From: Xanthomonas sp. NCPPB 1128
GTDB taxonomy: Bacteria > Pseudomonadota > Gammaproteobacteria > Xanthomonadales > Xanthomonadaceae
Assembly: GCF_001043115.1 (NCBI RefSeq)
Contig: NZ_LFME01000004.1
Span: forward strand, 124,001 to 188,000
Length of the DNA stretch: 64,000 nt
Direction: 5' to 3'
Shown here: in pieces, positions 9,922-19,008 of the stretch
Position numbering within the stretch: position 1 is the first letter of the stretch
Layout: each line of letters starts with the position of its first letter
Position numbers and translations under genes: made by a program
Notes under the pieces: generated by a model
Told to the model about the DNA's origin: nothing
What the model saw: only the letters and a program-made list of their open reading frames with translations
Databases searched by the model: none

Positions 9922-10956
9922 ATGGCGCTGAACGCGGTCGCCGCCGATGCCACCCTGGCGTCGCGCGCGCTGGGTCGCAGTGGCGTGCATCTGTCCACGC
10001 TGGGCTTCGGCGCCGCGCCGATCGGCAATCTGTATGCCGAGGTCGACGACGCGGTGGCGCTGGCCGCGGTGGCCGATGCCTATGCCGCCGGCATCCGCCA
10101 TTTCGACACCGCGCCGTACTACGGCTACGGGCTGAGCGAGCAGCGCCTGGGGCGGGGCCTGCGCGGGCTGCCACGCGCCAGCTACACGCTCTCGACCAAG
10201 GTCGGGCGCTGCATCTACGACGACGCCGCGGCGGCGCCGGGACGCGACGGCTTCGCCGTGGCCGGGCGCCGCGCCGAATTCGACTACAGCCGCGATGGCG
10301 TCCTGCGCGCGTTCGACAGCAGCCTGCAGCGGCTCGGCACCGATCACATCGACGTGCTGCTGCTGCACGACATCGGCCGCCTGACCCACGGCGAGCGCCA
10401 TCCGGCGATGCTGCGGCAGGCGCTGGACGAAGCGCTGCCGACGATGGCCGCGCTGAAGGCGCAGGGCGCGTGCCGGGCGATCGGCATCGGCGTCAACGAG
10501 GAAGACGTGGCCGTGGAGCTGATGCCGCTGTTCCCGCTCGATTGCGTGATGCTGGCCGGCCGCTACACCCTGCTCGAACAGCACGCCGCGCAGCGGATCA
10601 TGGCGCAGGCGTTGCAGCGCCAGATCGGCATCCTGGTCGCCGGGCCGTACAGCTCGGGCCTGCTGAGCGATCCGCGCGGGCCGGGCGATACCTACAACTA
10701 CGCGCCCGTGGATGCGGCCACGCTGCAGCACGCGCAGCGCCTGTTCGCGGCCTGCGCGGCGCACGGCGTGGACGTGGGCGCGGCGGCGCTGCAGTTCCCG
10801 CTTGCCCATCCGGCGGTGAGCGCGGTGGTCGCCGGCATGCGCACGCCGGCGGAAGTCGCCAGTGCCGCCACGCGCCTGCGCGCGGCGATTCCCGCGTCGC
10901 TGTGGCAGCAACTGCGCGACGACGGCCTGCTGCACGCGCCGGTGCCGACGCCGTGA
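9922..10956 (+). CDS. L-fucose dehydrogenase (D-threo-aldose 1-dehydrogenase), aldo/keto reductase
   Basis: A 344-residue aldo/keto reductase, probably oxidising L-fucose to L-fuconolactone with NAD(P). Visible signatures are LGFGAAPIGNLYAEVDD near the N-terminus, IRHFDTAPYYGYGLSEQRLG with the catalytic Asp and Tyr, YTLSTKVGR with the catalytic Lys, and VLLLHDIGR carrying the His. These features are typical of the D-threo-aldose dehydrogenase group. The start codon is immediately after GGGCGTGCGCGC and has no strong Shine-Dalgarno site. It overlaps the lactonase by 4 bases. Sugar specificity is inferred from the neighbouring fuconate genes. Confidence 0.85.
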   Translation: MALNAVAADATLASRALGRSGVHLSTLGFGAAPIGNLYAEVDDAVALAAVADAYAAGIRHFDTAPYYGYGLSEQRLGRGLRGLPRASYTLSTKVGRCIYDDAAAAPGRDGFAVAGRRAEFDYSRDGVLRAFDSSLQRLGTDHIDVLLLHDIGRLTHGERHPAMLRQALDEALPTMAALKAQGACRAIGIGVNEEDVAVELMPLFPLDCVMLAGRYTLLEQHAAQRIMAQALQRQIGILVAGPYSSGLLSDPRGPGDTYNYAPVDAATLQHAQRLFAACAAHGVDVGAAALQFPLAHPAVSAVVAGMRTPAEVASAATRLRAAIPASLWQQLRDDGLLHAPVPTP

Positions 10957-11834
10957 ACGTCATCGACGCCCATGTGCATTTCTGGCGCCTGGCGCGTGGC
11001 GACTATGCCTGGCTGACCCCGGACCTGGGCGTGCTGTACCGCGATTACCTGCCCGAGGACCTGGCCGCGACGCTCGACGCGCAAGGCGTGACCGCGCTGG
11101 TGGCGGTGCAGGCGGCGCAGAGCGAGGAAGAAACGCGCTATCTGCTGCAACTGGCGCGGGCCGAGCCGCGCATCGTCGGTGTGGTTGGCTGGGTCGATTT
11201 CGAGGCCGCCGACGTGGCCGCGCGCATCGCCGCGCTGTGTGCCGAAGGCGCCGGCCTGCTCAAGGGGTTGCGGCCGATGGTGCAGGACCTGGCCGATTCG
11301 CAGTGGCTGGCGCGGCCGCAACTGGATGCGGCGTTCGACGCGCTGCTGCAGCACGATCTGGCCTTCGACGCGCTGGTGCGTCCGCTGCATTTGCCGGCGC
11401 TGCTGGTGCGGCTGCAACGTCATCCGCAACTGCGCGTGGTGCTGGACCATGCCGCCAAGCCCGCCATCGGCGATGCCGACTTCGGGGCCTGGGCCGACGG
11501 CGTGGCGCAACTGGCGCAGCATCCCAACGTGGTGTGCAAGCTGTCCGGCCTGCTCACCGAACTGCCGGCCGACGCCGCCATCGACGATCCCGCGCTTGCC
11601 CCCTACGTGGCGCACCTGTTCGCCTGCTTCGGCGCGCAGCGGTTGCTATGGGGCAGCGACTGGCCGGTGCTGACCCAGCGTGCCGACTACGCCGCGTGGA
11701 TGGCGCTGGCGCAGGCCTGGGTCGCGCAGCACGCCGTCGATGACGCCGAGGCGGTGTTCGCCGGCAACGCGCGGCGCGTGTATCGCCTGTCCGATCCGAT
11801 TGCTTCCTCCCCCACCTGGAGTCCCGCCCCATGA
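10953..11834 (+). CDS. L-fuconolactonase, amidohydrolase family
   Basis: A 293-residue metal-dependent hydrolase of the amidohydrolase_2 family, expected to open L-fucono-lactone to L-fuconate. The metal-binding N-terminal motif IDAHVHFWRL is present, with KGLRPMVQD, VLDHAAKP and LLWGSDWPVLT carrying the later His and Asp ligands. The gene begins with GTG at 10953 inside the stop of the preceding dehydrogenase (GTGA overlap), a sign of coupled translation. The reaction order matches the gene order. Confidence 0.87.
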   Translation: MNVIDAHVHFWRLARGDYAWLTPDLGVLYRDYLPEDLAATLDAQGVTALVAVQAAQSEEETRYLLQLARAEPRIVGVVGWVDFEAADVAARIAALCAEGAGLLKGLRPMVQDLADSQWLARPQLDAAFDALLQHDLAFDALVRPLHLPALLVRLQRHPQLRVVLDHAAKPAIGDADFGAWADGVAQLAQHPNVVCKLSGLLTELPADAAIDDPALAPYVAHLFACFGAQRLLWGSDWPVLTQRADYAAWMALAQAWVAQHAVDDAEAVFAGNARRVYRLSDPIASSPTWSPAP

Positions 11835-11865
11835 CCACGTTCGCGTTCGTTTCCGGGAGCCGCGC

Positions 11866-12612
11866 ATGAGCGGCCGTCTGCAAGGCAAGCGCTGCCTGAT
11901 CACCGCCGCCGGCGCGGGCATCGGCCGCGAGAGCGCGCTGGCCTGCGCGCGCGAAGGCGCGCAGGTACTGGCCACCGACATCGACGCCGCCGCGCTGCAA
12001 GCCCTGGCCGCCGAGTCCGACGGCATCGTCACCCAGACCCTGGACGTCACCGATGCCGCCGCGATCCAGGCGCTGGTGGCGGCGCAGCCGACCTTCGACG
12101 TGCTGTTCAACTGCGCCGGCTACGTGCACCAGGGCAACATCCTCGATTGCGACACGCCGGCCTGGAAGCGCTCGTTCGCGATCAACGTCGATGCGATGTA
12201 CTACCTGTGCCAGGCGGTGTTGCCGGGCATGCTCGCGCAGGGCCGCGGCAGCATCGTCAACATGTCCTCGGTGGCGTCCAGCATCAAGGGCGTGCCCAAC
12301 CGCTTCGCCTACGGCGTGACCAAGGCGGCGGTGATCGGCTTGAGCAAGGCCATCGCCGCCGACTACGTGGCCAAGGGCATCCGCTGCAACGCGATCTGCC
12401 CGGGCACGATCAAGACGCCGTCGCTGGGCGAGCGGGTCAAGGCGCTGGGCGGCGACGAGCAGGCGGTGTGGAAGAGCTTCACCGACCGCCAGCCGATGGG
12501 CCGCCTGGGCGACCCGCGCGAGATCGCGCAGCTGGTGGTGTACCTGGCCTCGGACGACTCCTCGTTCACCACCGGCCAGACCCACATCATCGATGGCGGC
12601 TGGTCGAACTGA
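11866..12612 (+). CDS. 2-keto-3-deoxy-L-fuconate dehydrogenase, SDR family
   Basis: A 248-residue short-chain dehydrogenase. The cofactor motif TAAGAGIGRESA, the NNAG-equivalent NCAGYVHQG, the catalytic Ser in VNMSSVASS and the YGVTKAA Tyr/Lys pair are all seen, and it ends with the usual DGGWSN. In the Xanthomonas oxidative fucose pathway this enzyme converts 2-keto-3-deoxy-L-fuconate to 2,4-diketo-3-deoxy-L-fuconate. The ATG at 11866 is preceded by CGGGAG. It lies 31 bases after the lactonase and 31 before the hydrolase gene, so all are in one transcript. Confidence 0.87.
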   Translation: MSGRLQGKRCLITAAGAGIGRESALACAREGAQVLATDIDAAALQALAAESDGIVTQTLDVTDAAAIQALVAAQPTFDVLFNCAGYVHQGNILDCDTPAWKRSFAINVDAMYYLCQAVLPGMLAQGRGSIVNMSSVASSIKGVPNRFAYGVTKAAVIGLSKAIAADYVAKGIRCNAICPGTIKTPSLGERVKALGGDEQAVWKSFTDRQPMGRLGDPREIAQLVVYLASDDSSFTTGQTHIIDGGWSN

Positions 12613-12643
12613 CCGCGCCTTCCCACTACGAGAGGATTTCCCC

Positions 12644-13501
12644 ATGAAACTGCTGCGTTACGGCGAACCCGGCCACGAACGCCCGGCCCTGCTCGATGCC
12701 GACGGCCACCTGCGCGATCTCTCCGCGGTGATCGACGACGTCGCCGGGGAGCATCTCACCGCTGCCGGCCTGGCCAGGCTGCGCGCGCTCGATCCGGCCA
12801 CGCTACCGCAGGTGGATGGCGAGGTGCGCTATGGCGCCGCCGTGGGCCGCGTCGGCAAGTTCATCTGCGTCGGGCTGAACTATGCCGACCACGCTGCCGA
12901 GTCGGGCATGGCGGTGCCGGAGATGCCGGTGCTGTTCATGAAGGCCACCAGCGCGATCAGCGGCCCCAACGACACGGTGACGATTCCGCGCGGTTCGCTC
13001 AAGACCGACTGGGAAGTGGAGCTGGGCGTGGTGATCGGCGATACCGCGCGCGACGTGTCGGTGGACGACGCGCTGGCGCACGTCGCCGGCTATGTGGTGA
13101 TCAACGACCTGTCCGAGCGCGCGTTCCAGCTCGAGCACGGCGGGCAGTGGGTGAAGGGCAAGAGCTGCGACGGCTTCGGCCCGATCGGCCCCTGGCTGGT
13201 CACCGCCGACGAGGTGCCGGACCCGCAGAACCTGTCGATGTGGCTGGAGGTCAACGGCCACCGCTACCAGAACGGCAGCACCCGCACGATGGTGTTCGGC
13301 GTGGCCGAGTTGGTCAGCCACATCAGCCGCTACATGACGCTGCTGCCGGGCGACGTGATCAGCACCGGCACGCCGCCGGGCGTGGGCCTGGGGCAGAAGC
13401 CGCAGGTGTACCTGAAGCCGGGCGACGTGATGCGGCTGGGCATCGAAGGCCTGGGCGAGCAGCGCCAGGCCGTCGTCGCGCATCCGCGCGACGCGCAGTA
13501 A
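12644..13501 (+). CDS. 2,4-diketo-3-deoxy-L-fuconate hydrolase, FAH family
   Basis: A 285-residue fumarylacetoacetate hydrolase-fold protein, expected to cleave the diketo acid to pyruvate and L-lactate. The core shows ICVGLNYADHAAESG, PVLFMKATSAI, the metal ligand run DWEVELGVVIG, NDLSERAFQ and GDVISTGTPPGVGLG, all canonical. The short N-terminal beta domain (about 60 residues) matches the bacterial FAH subgroup. The ATG at 12644 has GAGAGGA upstream. It is separated from the dehydratase by about 260 bases containing two dispersed repeats. Confidence 0.87.
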   Translation: MKLLRYGEPGHERPALLDADGHLRDLSAVIDDVAGEHLTAAGLARLRALDPATLPQVDGEVRYGAAVGRVGKFICVGLNYADHAAESGMAVPEMPVLFMKATSAISGPNDTVTIPRGSLKTDWEVELGVVIGDTARDVSVDDALAHVAGYVVINDLSERAFQLEHGGQWVKGKSCDGFGPIGPWLVTADEVPDPQNLSMWLEVNGHRYQNGSTRTMVFGVAELVSHISRYMTLLPGDVISTGTPPGVGLGQKPQVYLKPGDVMRLGIEGLGEQRQAVVAHPRDAQ

Positions 13502-13520
13502 GCAATGCGCGAGATGCAAA

Positions 13521-13710
13521 GCCCCTCTCCCATCGGGAGAGGGGTTGGGGTGAGGGTACGGGGCGAAGCCACCTCGCCATGCATGCGGATGTGGATTTTC
13601 GCTCGCGGGTGCGCGATCTCGCTCCTAGCTTCGTTCCTGTTTTGCAGGGTCGGTGACATCACTGCACCACCGCACCCTCACCCCAACCCCTCTCCCGGGG
13701 GGAGAGGGGC
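13521..13710. repeat. Two pyrimidine-rich dispersed repeats in opposite orientation
   Basis: GCCCCTCTCCCATCGGGAGA..GTGAGGGTACG (13521-13561) faces an inverted copy ACCCTCACCCCAACCCCTCT..GAGAGGGGC (13674-13710). Each has its own small hairpin, and the pair could fold into one long stem between the hydrolase and dehydratase genes. Confidence 0.75.
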
Positions 13711-13760
13711 TACTTCACTGCTTTTTTGACTTTCTCACCGCTTCACCCACCAGGATCCCC

Positions 13761-15080
13761 ATGAGCAAAATCGTCGCGCTCGAGACCTTCGATGTCCGTT
13801 TCCCCACCTCGCGCGAACTCGACGGTTCCGATGCGATGAATCCGGATCCGGATTATTCGGCCGCCTATCTGCGCCTGCGCACCGACGCCGACGACGGCCT
13901 CGCCGGCTACGGCCTGGCGTTCACCATCGGCCGCGGCAACGACGTGCAGAGCGCCGCAGTGGCCGCGTTGGCGCACCACGTGGTCGGCCGCGACGTGGAG
14001 ACGGTGATCGGCGACCTGGGCGGGTTCGCGCGCAGCCTCACCGACGACTCGCAGCTGCGCTGGCTGGGCCCGGAGAAGGGCGTGATGCACATGGCCATCG
14101 GTGCCGTGGTCAACGCCGCCTGGGACATGGCCGCGCGCCGCGCCGGCAAGCCGCTGTGGCGCTTCATCGCCGAGCTGTCGCCGGAACAACTGGTGGCCGC
14201 GATCGACTTCCGCTACCTCAGCGACGCGCTGACCCCGGACGAGGCGCTGGCCATGTTGCGCGACGCCGAACCGCTGCGCGCCGAACGCATCCAGACGCTG
14301 CTCGAACAGGGCTATCCGGCCTACACCACCTCGCCCGGTTGGCTCGGCTATTCCGACGAGAAGCTGGTGCGCCTGGCCAAGGAAGCGGTGGCCGACGGCT
14401 TCCGCACGATCAAGCTCAAGGTCGGCGCCAACGTGGAGGACGACATCCGCCGCTGCCGCCTGGCGCGAGCAGCGATCGGTCCGGACATCGCCATGGCGGT
14501 GGACGCCAACCAGCGCTGGGACGTGGGCCCGGCGATCGCCTGGATGCGCCAGCTGGCCGAGTTCGACATCGCCTGGATCGAGGAGCCGACCAGCCCCGAC
14601 GACGTGCTCGGCCACGCCGCGATCCGCCGCGGCATCGCCCCGGTGCCGGTGTCCACCGGCGAACACACCCAGAACCGGGTGGTGTTCAAGCAGTTGCTGC
14701 AGGCCGGCGCGGTGGACCTGATCCAGATCGACGCCGCGCGCGTGGGCGGCGTCAACGAGAACCTGGCGATCCTGTTGCTGGCGGCCAAGTTCGGCGTGCG
14801 CGTGTTCCCGCATGCCGGCGGCGTGGGCCTGTGCGAACTGGTGCAGCACCTGGCGATGGCCGACTTTGTCGCCATCACCGGCAAGATGGAAGACCGCGCG
14901 ATCGAGTTCGTCGACCACCTGCATCAACACTTCGCCGATCCGGTGCGGATCGTGCACGGCCGCTATCTGGCGCCGACGGCGCCGGGCTTCTCGGCCGAGA
15001 TGCATGCGACTTCGGTCAGCGAGTTCCTGTATCCGGACGGTCCGTTCTGGAGCGCGGACCTGGCGGCGCAGGGCGCCTGA
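13761..15080 (+). CDS. fucD: L-fuconate dehydratase, enolase superfamily
   Basis: A 439-residue enolase-superfamily enzyme dehydrating L-fuconate to 2-keto-3-deoxy-L-fuconate. The capping domain includes [18 protein letters not shown]. The barrel carries [16 protein letters not shown] (KxK catalytic lysines), [28 protein letters not shown] and [15 protein letters not shown] with the catalytic His. Its counterpart in X. campestris was the enzyme used to define this function. The start at 13761 gives [14 protein letters not shown]. It is co-directional with the other fucose genes and may have its own transcript because of the repeat-filled gap. Confidence 0.92.
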   Translation: MSKIVALETFDVRFPTSRELDGSDAMNPDPDYSAAYLRLRTDADDGLAGYGLAFTIGRGNDVQSAAVAALAHHVVGRDVETVIGDLGGFARSLTDDSQLRWLGPEKGVMHMAIGAVVNAAWDMAARRAGKPLWRFIAELSPEQLVAAIDFRYLSDALTPDEALAMLRDAEPLRAERIQTLLEQGYPAYTTSPGWLGYSDEKLVRLAKEAVADGFRTIKLKVGANVEDDIRRCRLARAAIGPDIAMAVDANQRWDVGPAIAWMRQLAEFDIAWIEEPTSPDDVLGHAAIRRGIAPVPVSTGEHTQNRVVFKQLLQAGAVDLIQIDAARVGGVNENLAILLLAAKFGVRVFPHAGGVGLCELVQHLAMADFVAITGKMEDRAIEFVDHLHQHFADPVRIVHGRYLAPTAPGFSAEMHATSVSEFLYPDGPFWSADLAAQGA

Positions 15081-15143
15081 CGCCAACGGCATTGGTGCGC
15101 TCCCTCGAAGGAAGCGCACCGGTTGCGATGGTTGCCAGTGCAT

Positions 15144-15350
15144 CTGTCGCGGCTGAAGCCGCTCCTACGACGGCGGCGGCAGCGGTGCTGGATCGCTCGC
15201 TGTGGGAGCGACTTCAGTCGCGACGCATGAATCTGTGAATGCACCGGCTTCGGCAGCAGTCGGGACTGAAGTCCCTCCCACAAAAAACCACATAGCATCC
15301 GCCGCACCTGCCGCACTCTCTGCAACCGTAGGAGCGGCTTCAGCCGCGAC
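15144..15350. repeat. Cluster of four REP-like arms
   Basis: Four diverged palindromic arms lie within 210 bases: inverted GTCGCGGCTGAAGCCGCTCC (15144-15168), TGTGGGAGCGACTTCAGTCG (15201-15224), GTCGGGACTGAAGTCCCTCC (15259-15281) and GTAGGAGCGGCTTCAGCCGC (15328-15350). They fill the gap between fucD and the convergent mutarotase gene. Confidence 0.75.
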
Positions 15351-15428
15351 AAGCGAAGCGACAAACCAACCGGTCTCGCGCGCACTCGGCACCCGCTTTT
15401 CAACATGCGCAAACGCGCACGCAACACC

Positions 15429-15803
15429 TCAGCCCGCGCCCTTGCGCTCCTGTTCCGCCACCGCCGCCTGCAGCGAAAAGATCTGCAGCGCCTCGCGCCA
15501 TTTCTCGCCGGGCGCCGAGCCGGGCAGCGGCTTCTGGAAACGCCACATCAACTCCTCCCAGGCCTGCACGCGGGGATCGGCGGCGTCGGCGGCGGCCTTG
15601 GCCGCCGGCGAGTAATCCTCGTCCACCTCCATCAGCATCACCAGGCGGTCGCCGCAGCGGTGGATGTCCAGCTCGCGGATGCCGGAGGCGCGCAGCGAGG
15701 CGACGATCTCCGGCCACACGGTGTCGGGACGGTGCCAGCGTTCGTATTCGGCGATCAGCGCCGGGTCGTCGTGCAGGTCCAGCAGGTAGCAATGGCGCGG
15801 CAT
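15429..15803 (-). CDS. L-rhamnose/L-fucose mutarotase-type protein
   Basis: A 124-residue DUF718/RhaM-family protein that interconverts anomers of a deoxyhexose. Conserved elements are YLLDLHDDPALIAEYERWHR, VWPEIVASLRASGIRELDIH and LVMLMEVDEDY, with the Trp-rich WEELMWRFQKPLPG C-terminal segment. It lies 3 bases after fucP, so the two are co-transcribed, and it is convergent with fucD. The setting indicates L-fucose as substrate even though the fold is that of the rhamnose enzyme. Confidence 0.82.
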   Translation of the reverse strand: MPRHCYLLDLHDDPALIAEYERWHRPDTVWPEIVASLRASGIRELDIHRCGDRLVMLMEVDEDYSPAAKAAADAADPRVQAWEELMWRFQKPLPGSAPGEKWREALQIFSLQAAVAEQERKGAG

Positions 15804-15806
15804 GGC

Positions 15807-17114
15807 TCAGGCTCCGCGGGCAGAGGGGAGGGGCGCCACGCCGCGGCGCGCCGCGTGCAGCGCGAAGCCGAGGATCACCGCGAAGCCGAGCGCCGGCACG
15901 GTGATCGCCCAGTGGATGCCGGCATGGTCGGACACCGCGCCCATCACCGCGGTCAGCGCGGCGCCGCCGATGATCGCCATGACGATCAGCGACGCGCCCA
16001 GCTTGCGCGCGTCGTCGTCCAGCCCGTCCAGGCCCAGGGCGAAGATGGTCGGGAACATCACCGACATGAACAGGCTGCTGGCGACCAGCGCATACAGGCC
16101 AATCCAGCCCGGCAGCGCCACCGCCACCGCGCACAGCAGCAGGTTGAGCAGGGCGAACACGCCCAGCAGCCGCGCCGGCGCGAGGAAACGCAGCAGCGCG
16201 GTGCCGATGAAGCGGCCGGCCATGAACAACACCAGCGAGACGGTGAGGAAATCGGCGGCGGTCTTCTCCGGCGTGCCGGGTACGCCATCCTGCAGATAGC
16301 GGATCAGGTAGCTCCAGATGCCGACCTGCGCGCCGACGTAGAAGAACTGCGCGATCACCGCGAACACGAAGCGGCGGTTGCGCCGCAACTGGCCGAAGCC
16401 GCCGGCGCGCGCGCCCTGGCCATCGGCGCGGGTGGCCGGGAAGCGGGTCAGGCCGATCAGCAGCGCCCACAGCAGCACCACTGCGCCGATGATCAGGTAC
16501 GGCGTCTGCACCGCCAGCGACTCGGTGGCGAAGAACGCCTCGCGCGCGGCCGGCGCCATCGCCGCCAGCTCTTGCGGGGTGTGCTCCACGCCGGACAGGA
16601 TGAAGTGCTGGCCGACCAGGATGCCGGTGATCGAGCCCAGTGGATTGAACGCCTGCGCCAGGTTCAACCGCCGCGCCGCGCCCTCGGCGGGGCCGAGCAC
16701 GGTGACCAGTGGATTGGCGGTGGTTTCGAGGAACGCCAGGCCGCTGGCGATGACGAACAGCGCCAGCAGGAACAGCCAATAGGTGTGCACCTGCGCGGCG
16801 GGGTAGAACAGGAACGCGCCGACCGCGTACAGCAGCAGGCCCAGCACCACCGCGGCCTTGTAGCTGTAGCGGCGCATGAACATCGCCGCCGGGATCGCGA
16901 ACACGAAGTAGCCCAGGTAGAACGCGCTCTGCACCAGCCCGGCCTGCAGGTCTGTCAGCGCGAAGGCCTTCTTGAACTGCTTGATCAAGATGTCGTTGAG
17001 GTTGTTCGCCATGCCCCAGAGAAAGAACAGGCTGACGATCAGAACCAACGGCGCAAGTGCGGTCCGGGTGAGACTGGCGGACGCCGGTGTGGCGGATTCG
17101 CTGCTGTAGTGCAT
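15807..17114 (-). CDS. fucP: L-fucose:H+ symporter
   Basis: A 435-residue major facilitator with about 12 membrane segments. FucP signatures include LFFLWGMANNLNDILIKQFK, FYLGYFVFAIPAAMFMRRYS, FLETTANPLVTVLG and LNLAQAFNPLGSITG. The Asp and Asn of the first helix and the TTANP motif are residues known to matter in E. coli FucP. It imports L-fucose for the oxidative pathway. It is transcribed away from the IclR-type regulator through a 211-base shared control region and translated from GGGAGGGG before ATG. Confidence 0.92.
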   Translation of the reverse strand: MHYSSESATPASASLTRTALAPLVLIVSLFFLWGMANNLNDILIKQFKKAFALTDLQAGLVQSAFYLGYFVFAIPAAMFMRRYSYKAAVVLGLLLYAVGAFLFYPAAQVHTYWLFLLALFVIASGLAFLETTANPLVTVLGPAEGAARRLNLAQAFNPLGSITGILVGQHFILSGVEHTPQELAAMAPAAREAFFATESLAVQTPYLIIGAVVLLWALLIGLTRFPATRADGQGARAGGFGQLRRNRRFVFAVIAQFFYVGAQVGIWSYLIRYLQDGVPGTPEKTAADFLTVSLVLFMAGRFIGTALLRFLAPARLLGVFALLNLLLCAVAVALPGWIGLYALVASSLFMSVMFPTIFALGLDGLDDDARKLGASLIVMAIIGGAALTAVMGAVSDHAGIHWAITVPALGFAVILGFALHAARRGVAPLPSARGA

Positions 17115-17191
17115 TGCCGCCTACCCCTCCCAAGGTGTGCCGCGTCGCGTTCGGATTGTCGGCGGAGCGTACTGCGCCGGCGAGTGCCATG

Positions 17192-17216
17192 CAAATATAA
17201 AATTTGAGTTCATATG
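17192..17216. promoter_or_regulatory. AT-rich control site between fucP and the IclR gene
   Basis: The stretch CAAATATAAAATTTGAG is followed by TTCATATG at 17209-17216, an octamer shared with the site before the fucose dehydrogenase gene. It is an AT-rich island in a GC-rich intergenic region. Promoters for both divergent genes and a regulator site are likely but not resolved. Confidence 0.45.
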
Positions 17217-17325
17217 TGGATGTGGCTGCAGTATCGACTTGTGCGTTGCAGGCCGCCAGCAGTGCGAGCCGGTGCGGCGTCCCTGTACCCTAGTCCTCTT
17301 CACCTGCTGCCGGGCTCTCGACGGA

Positions 17326-18078
17326 ATGACCACCCCCTTGCCCAAGTACCGTGCGCCCGCCCTGGACAAGGGGCTGGACATCCTCGAGCTGCTGGCGCGC
17401 GATGGGCGGCCGATGAGCATGGGCGAGATCTCGCAGGGCATCGGCCGTTCGCGCGGAGAGATCTTCCGCATGCTGCAGGTGCTGGAAGAGCGCGGCTACC
17501 TGACCCGGACCGCAGGCGAGGGCGGCTACACGCTGACCAATCGCCTGTTCATGCTCGGCATGCAGCAACCGCGGGTGCAGAACGTCACCGAAGTGGCGCT
17601 GCCGGTGATGCGCGCGCTGGCAGACGCGATCCGCCAGCCCTGCCACCTTGTGGCGCCGTCGGACGACCAGATCGTGGTCATCGCGCAGATGGACGTGCCC
17701 AGCGACCTCGGTCTGGTGGTGCGTCCCGGCCACCGCCGCCCGTTCGCGCACTCCACCTCGGGCCTGGTGCTGTTCGCGTTCCAGCCGGTCGACGCGCAGG
17801 CGCAGTTGCTGCAGCGCCTGGACGCCAGCGAGGTGGTGTACGACCGCGCCGCGTTCCTGGCAGCGGCGCAGGAGGTGCACGCGCTGGGCTACAGCATCCA
17901 TCCCAGCGAGGCGGTGGTCGGGGTGATCGACCTCACCGCGCCGATCCTGCAGCACGGCATCGCCCGCTACACCCTGACCGTGCCCTTCATCGAACGCCGC
18001 CCGCAACCGATCGACGCGCAGGCGGCGATGCGCGCGGTGTGCGATGCCGCGGCGCAGATCAGTGCGGCGCTGGCGTAG
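17326..18078 (+). CDS. IclR-family regulator of fucose genes
   Basis: A 250-residue IclR-family protein. The N-terminal winged helix (about residues 8-70) includes ALDKGLDILELLARDG and ISQGIGRSRGEIFRMLQVL with wing GGYTLTNRLF. The effector domain has CHLVAPSDDQIVVIAQMDVP, RRPFAHSTSGLVLFAFQP and HPSEAVVGVIDLTAPI. The IclR effector domain binds small acids or sugars. It is divergent from fucP, so control by fucose or a fuconate intermediate is likely. The ATG at 17326 gives the expected family length, whereas the frame is open further upstream across the promoter. Confidence 0.85.
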   Translation: MTTPLPKYRAPALDKGLDILELLARDGRPMSMGEISQGIGRSRGEIFRMLQVLEERGYLTRTAGEGGYTLTNRLFMLGMQQPRVQNVTEVALPVMRALADAIRQPCHLVAPSDDQIVVIAQMDVPSDLGLVVRPGHRRPFAHSTSGLVLFAFQPVDAQAQLLQRLDASEVVYDRAAFLAAAQEVHALGYSIHPSEAVVGVIDLTAPILQHGIARYTLTVPFIERRPQPIDAQAAMRAVCDAAAQISAALA

Positions 18079-18242
18079 TTGCCGTGATCACGATTCGCCG
18101 GTGTGCCGCTGTGCCGTGGCGCCCCTCTTCCCGCAGCGAGTGCGTTCGCGTCCCGTGTCGCATGCGGACAACGGCGCGCGAGACCGGCGGTGCATGTTTC
18201 GCTGCGCAGCCGTCGTGATGGTCGGGTGACTGAGGGCGAGTG

Positions 18243-18674
18243 ATGGCGAACGCGGTTTTCTATCTGTTCGCCGCGACAGTGGCGCTGGTGACGGTCAGCC
18301 TCTATCGGTACAACAGGCGCCGCATCGACACACTGCTGATGGAGTCCTTCCGCCAGCTGTCCTTCAGCAGCGATGGCGTCGCCCTGCGTGGCGTGGACCT
18401 GCAGGTGGTGAAGAAGGCGCAACAGTTCATCCGCACGAACGAAAGTTTTTCGCTCTTGCCGGATCGCCCCGTCGTTCATCAGGGTGATGCGTTCTGGTAT
18501 TGCCGCGGCCCTGGCGCGCGTTGGTTCGTGGCGATTCCCTCGGTGGTGTCGCGTGGTGGCGAACTGGAGGTGAGTTGGGTCGTGCGCCCCCTCACCGAGC
18601 AGCGCATGCGTGCCGCGCTGCAGTTCGATCGCAAAGCCTTTCGTCGTGCGTTCGGCGATCAGGATGTTTCCTGA
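18243..18674 (+). CDS. Membrane-anchored protein of unknown function (paralogue B)
   Basis: A 143-residue protein with an N-terminal membrane helix (AVFYLFAATVALVTVSLY) and a soluble domain sharing its main motifs with the protein at 9047: RGVDLQVVKKAQQ against RGSDLTVVEKSKQ, GDAFWYCRGPGARWFVAIP against the equivalent, and RAALQFDRKAFRRAFG. A GTG one codon earlier (18240) is an alternative start. It stands alone between the IclR gene and an empty stretch. The function is unknown. Two copies in one window suggest a small paralogous family. Confidence 0.7.
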   Translation: MANAVFYLFAATVALVTVSLYRYNRRRIDTLLMESFRQLSFSSDGVALRGVDLQVVKKAQQFIRTNESFSLLPDRPVVHQGDAFWYCRGPGARWFVAIPSVVSRGGELEVSWVVRPLTEQRMRAALQFDRKAFRRAFGDQDVS

Positions 18675-19008
18675 CGCATGCGTCGTACTCACGCGGTGCC
18701 GATGCGATGCGCTGCCCCGTGCCGTCGTCGCGTGAGTTGAGTGCGCGCACCGTATCCGTGAAGCGATATGAGGAAGTTGCCAGCAGTGAAAGTGGCGTCT
18801 GCATGTCGTGAGTAAGCGTGTTGCGCGCGACCACGCTGCAGTTGCGCTGCAAGCGCGCGTCCGCAGCAGACCGCTGGAATGCGCGCCCATGGTGCGCGTG
18901 ACTCGATCCCCAGCCTGATCACGTAGTCGCAGCGCGTGCGCGCTAAGCGTTGACCGCGGCGTCACCGCTGCGCAGCCTGCACGGAACACGGCGACACGGA
19001 CACACGGC
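18675..19008. other. Gene-free stretch of 334 bases
   Basis: No open frame with credible start and composition, no dispersed repeat and no obvious terminator was seen. It presumably holds the promoter of the TlpA-like gene at 19009. Confidence 0.4.
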
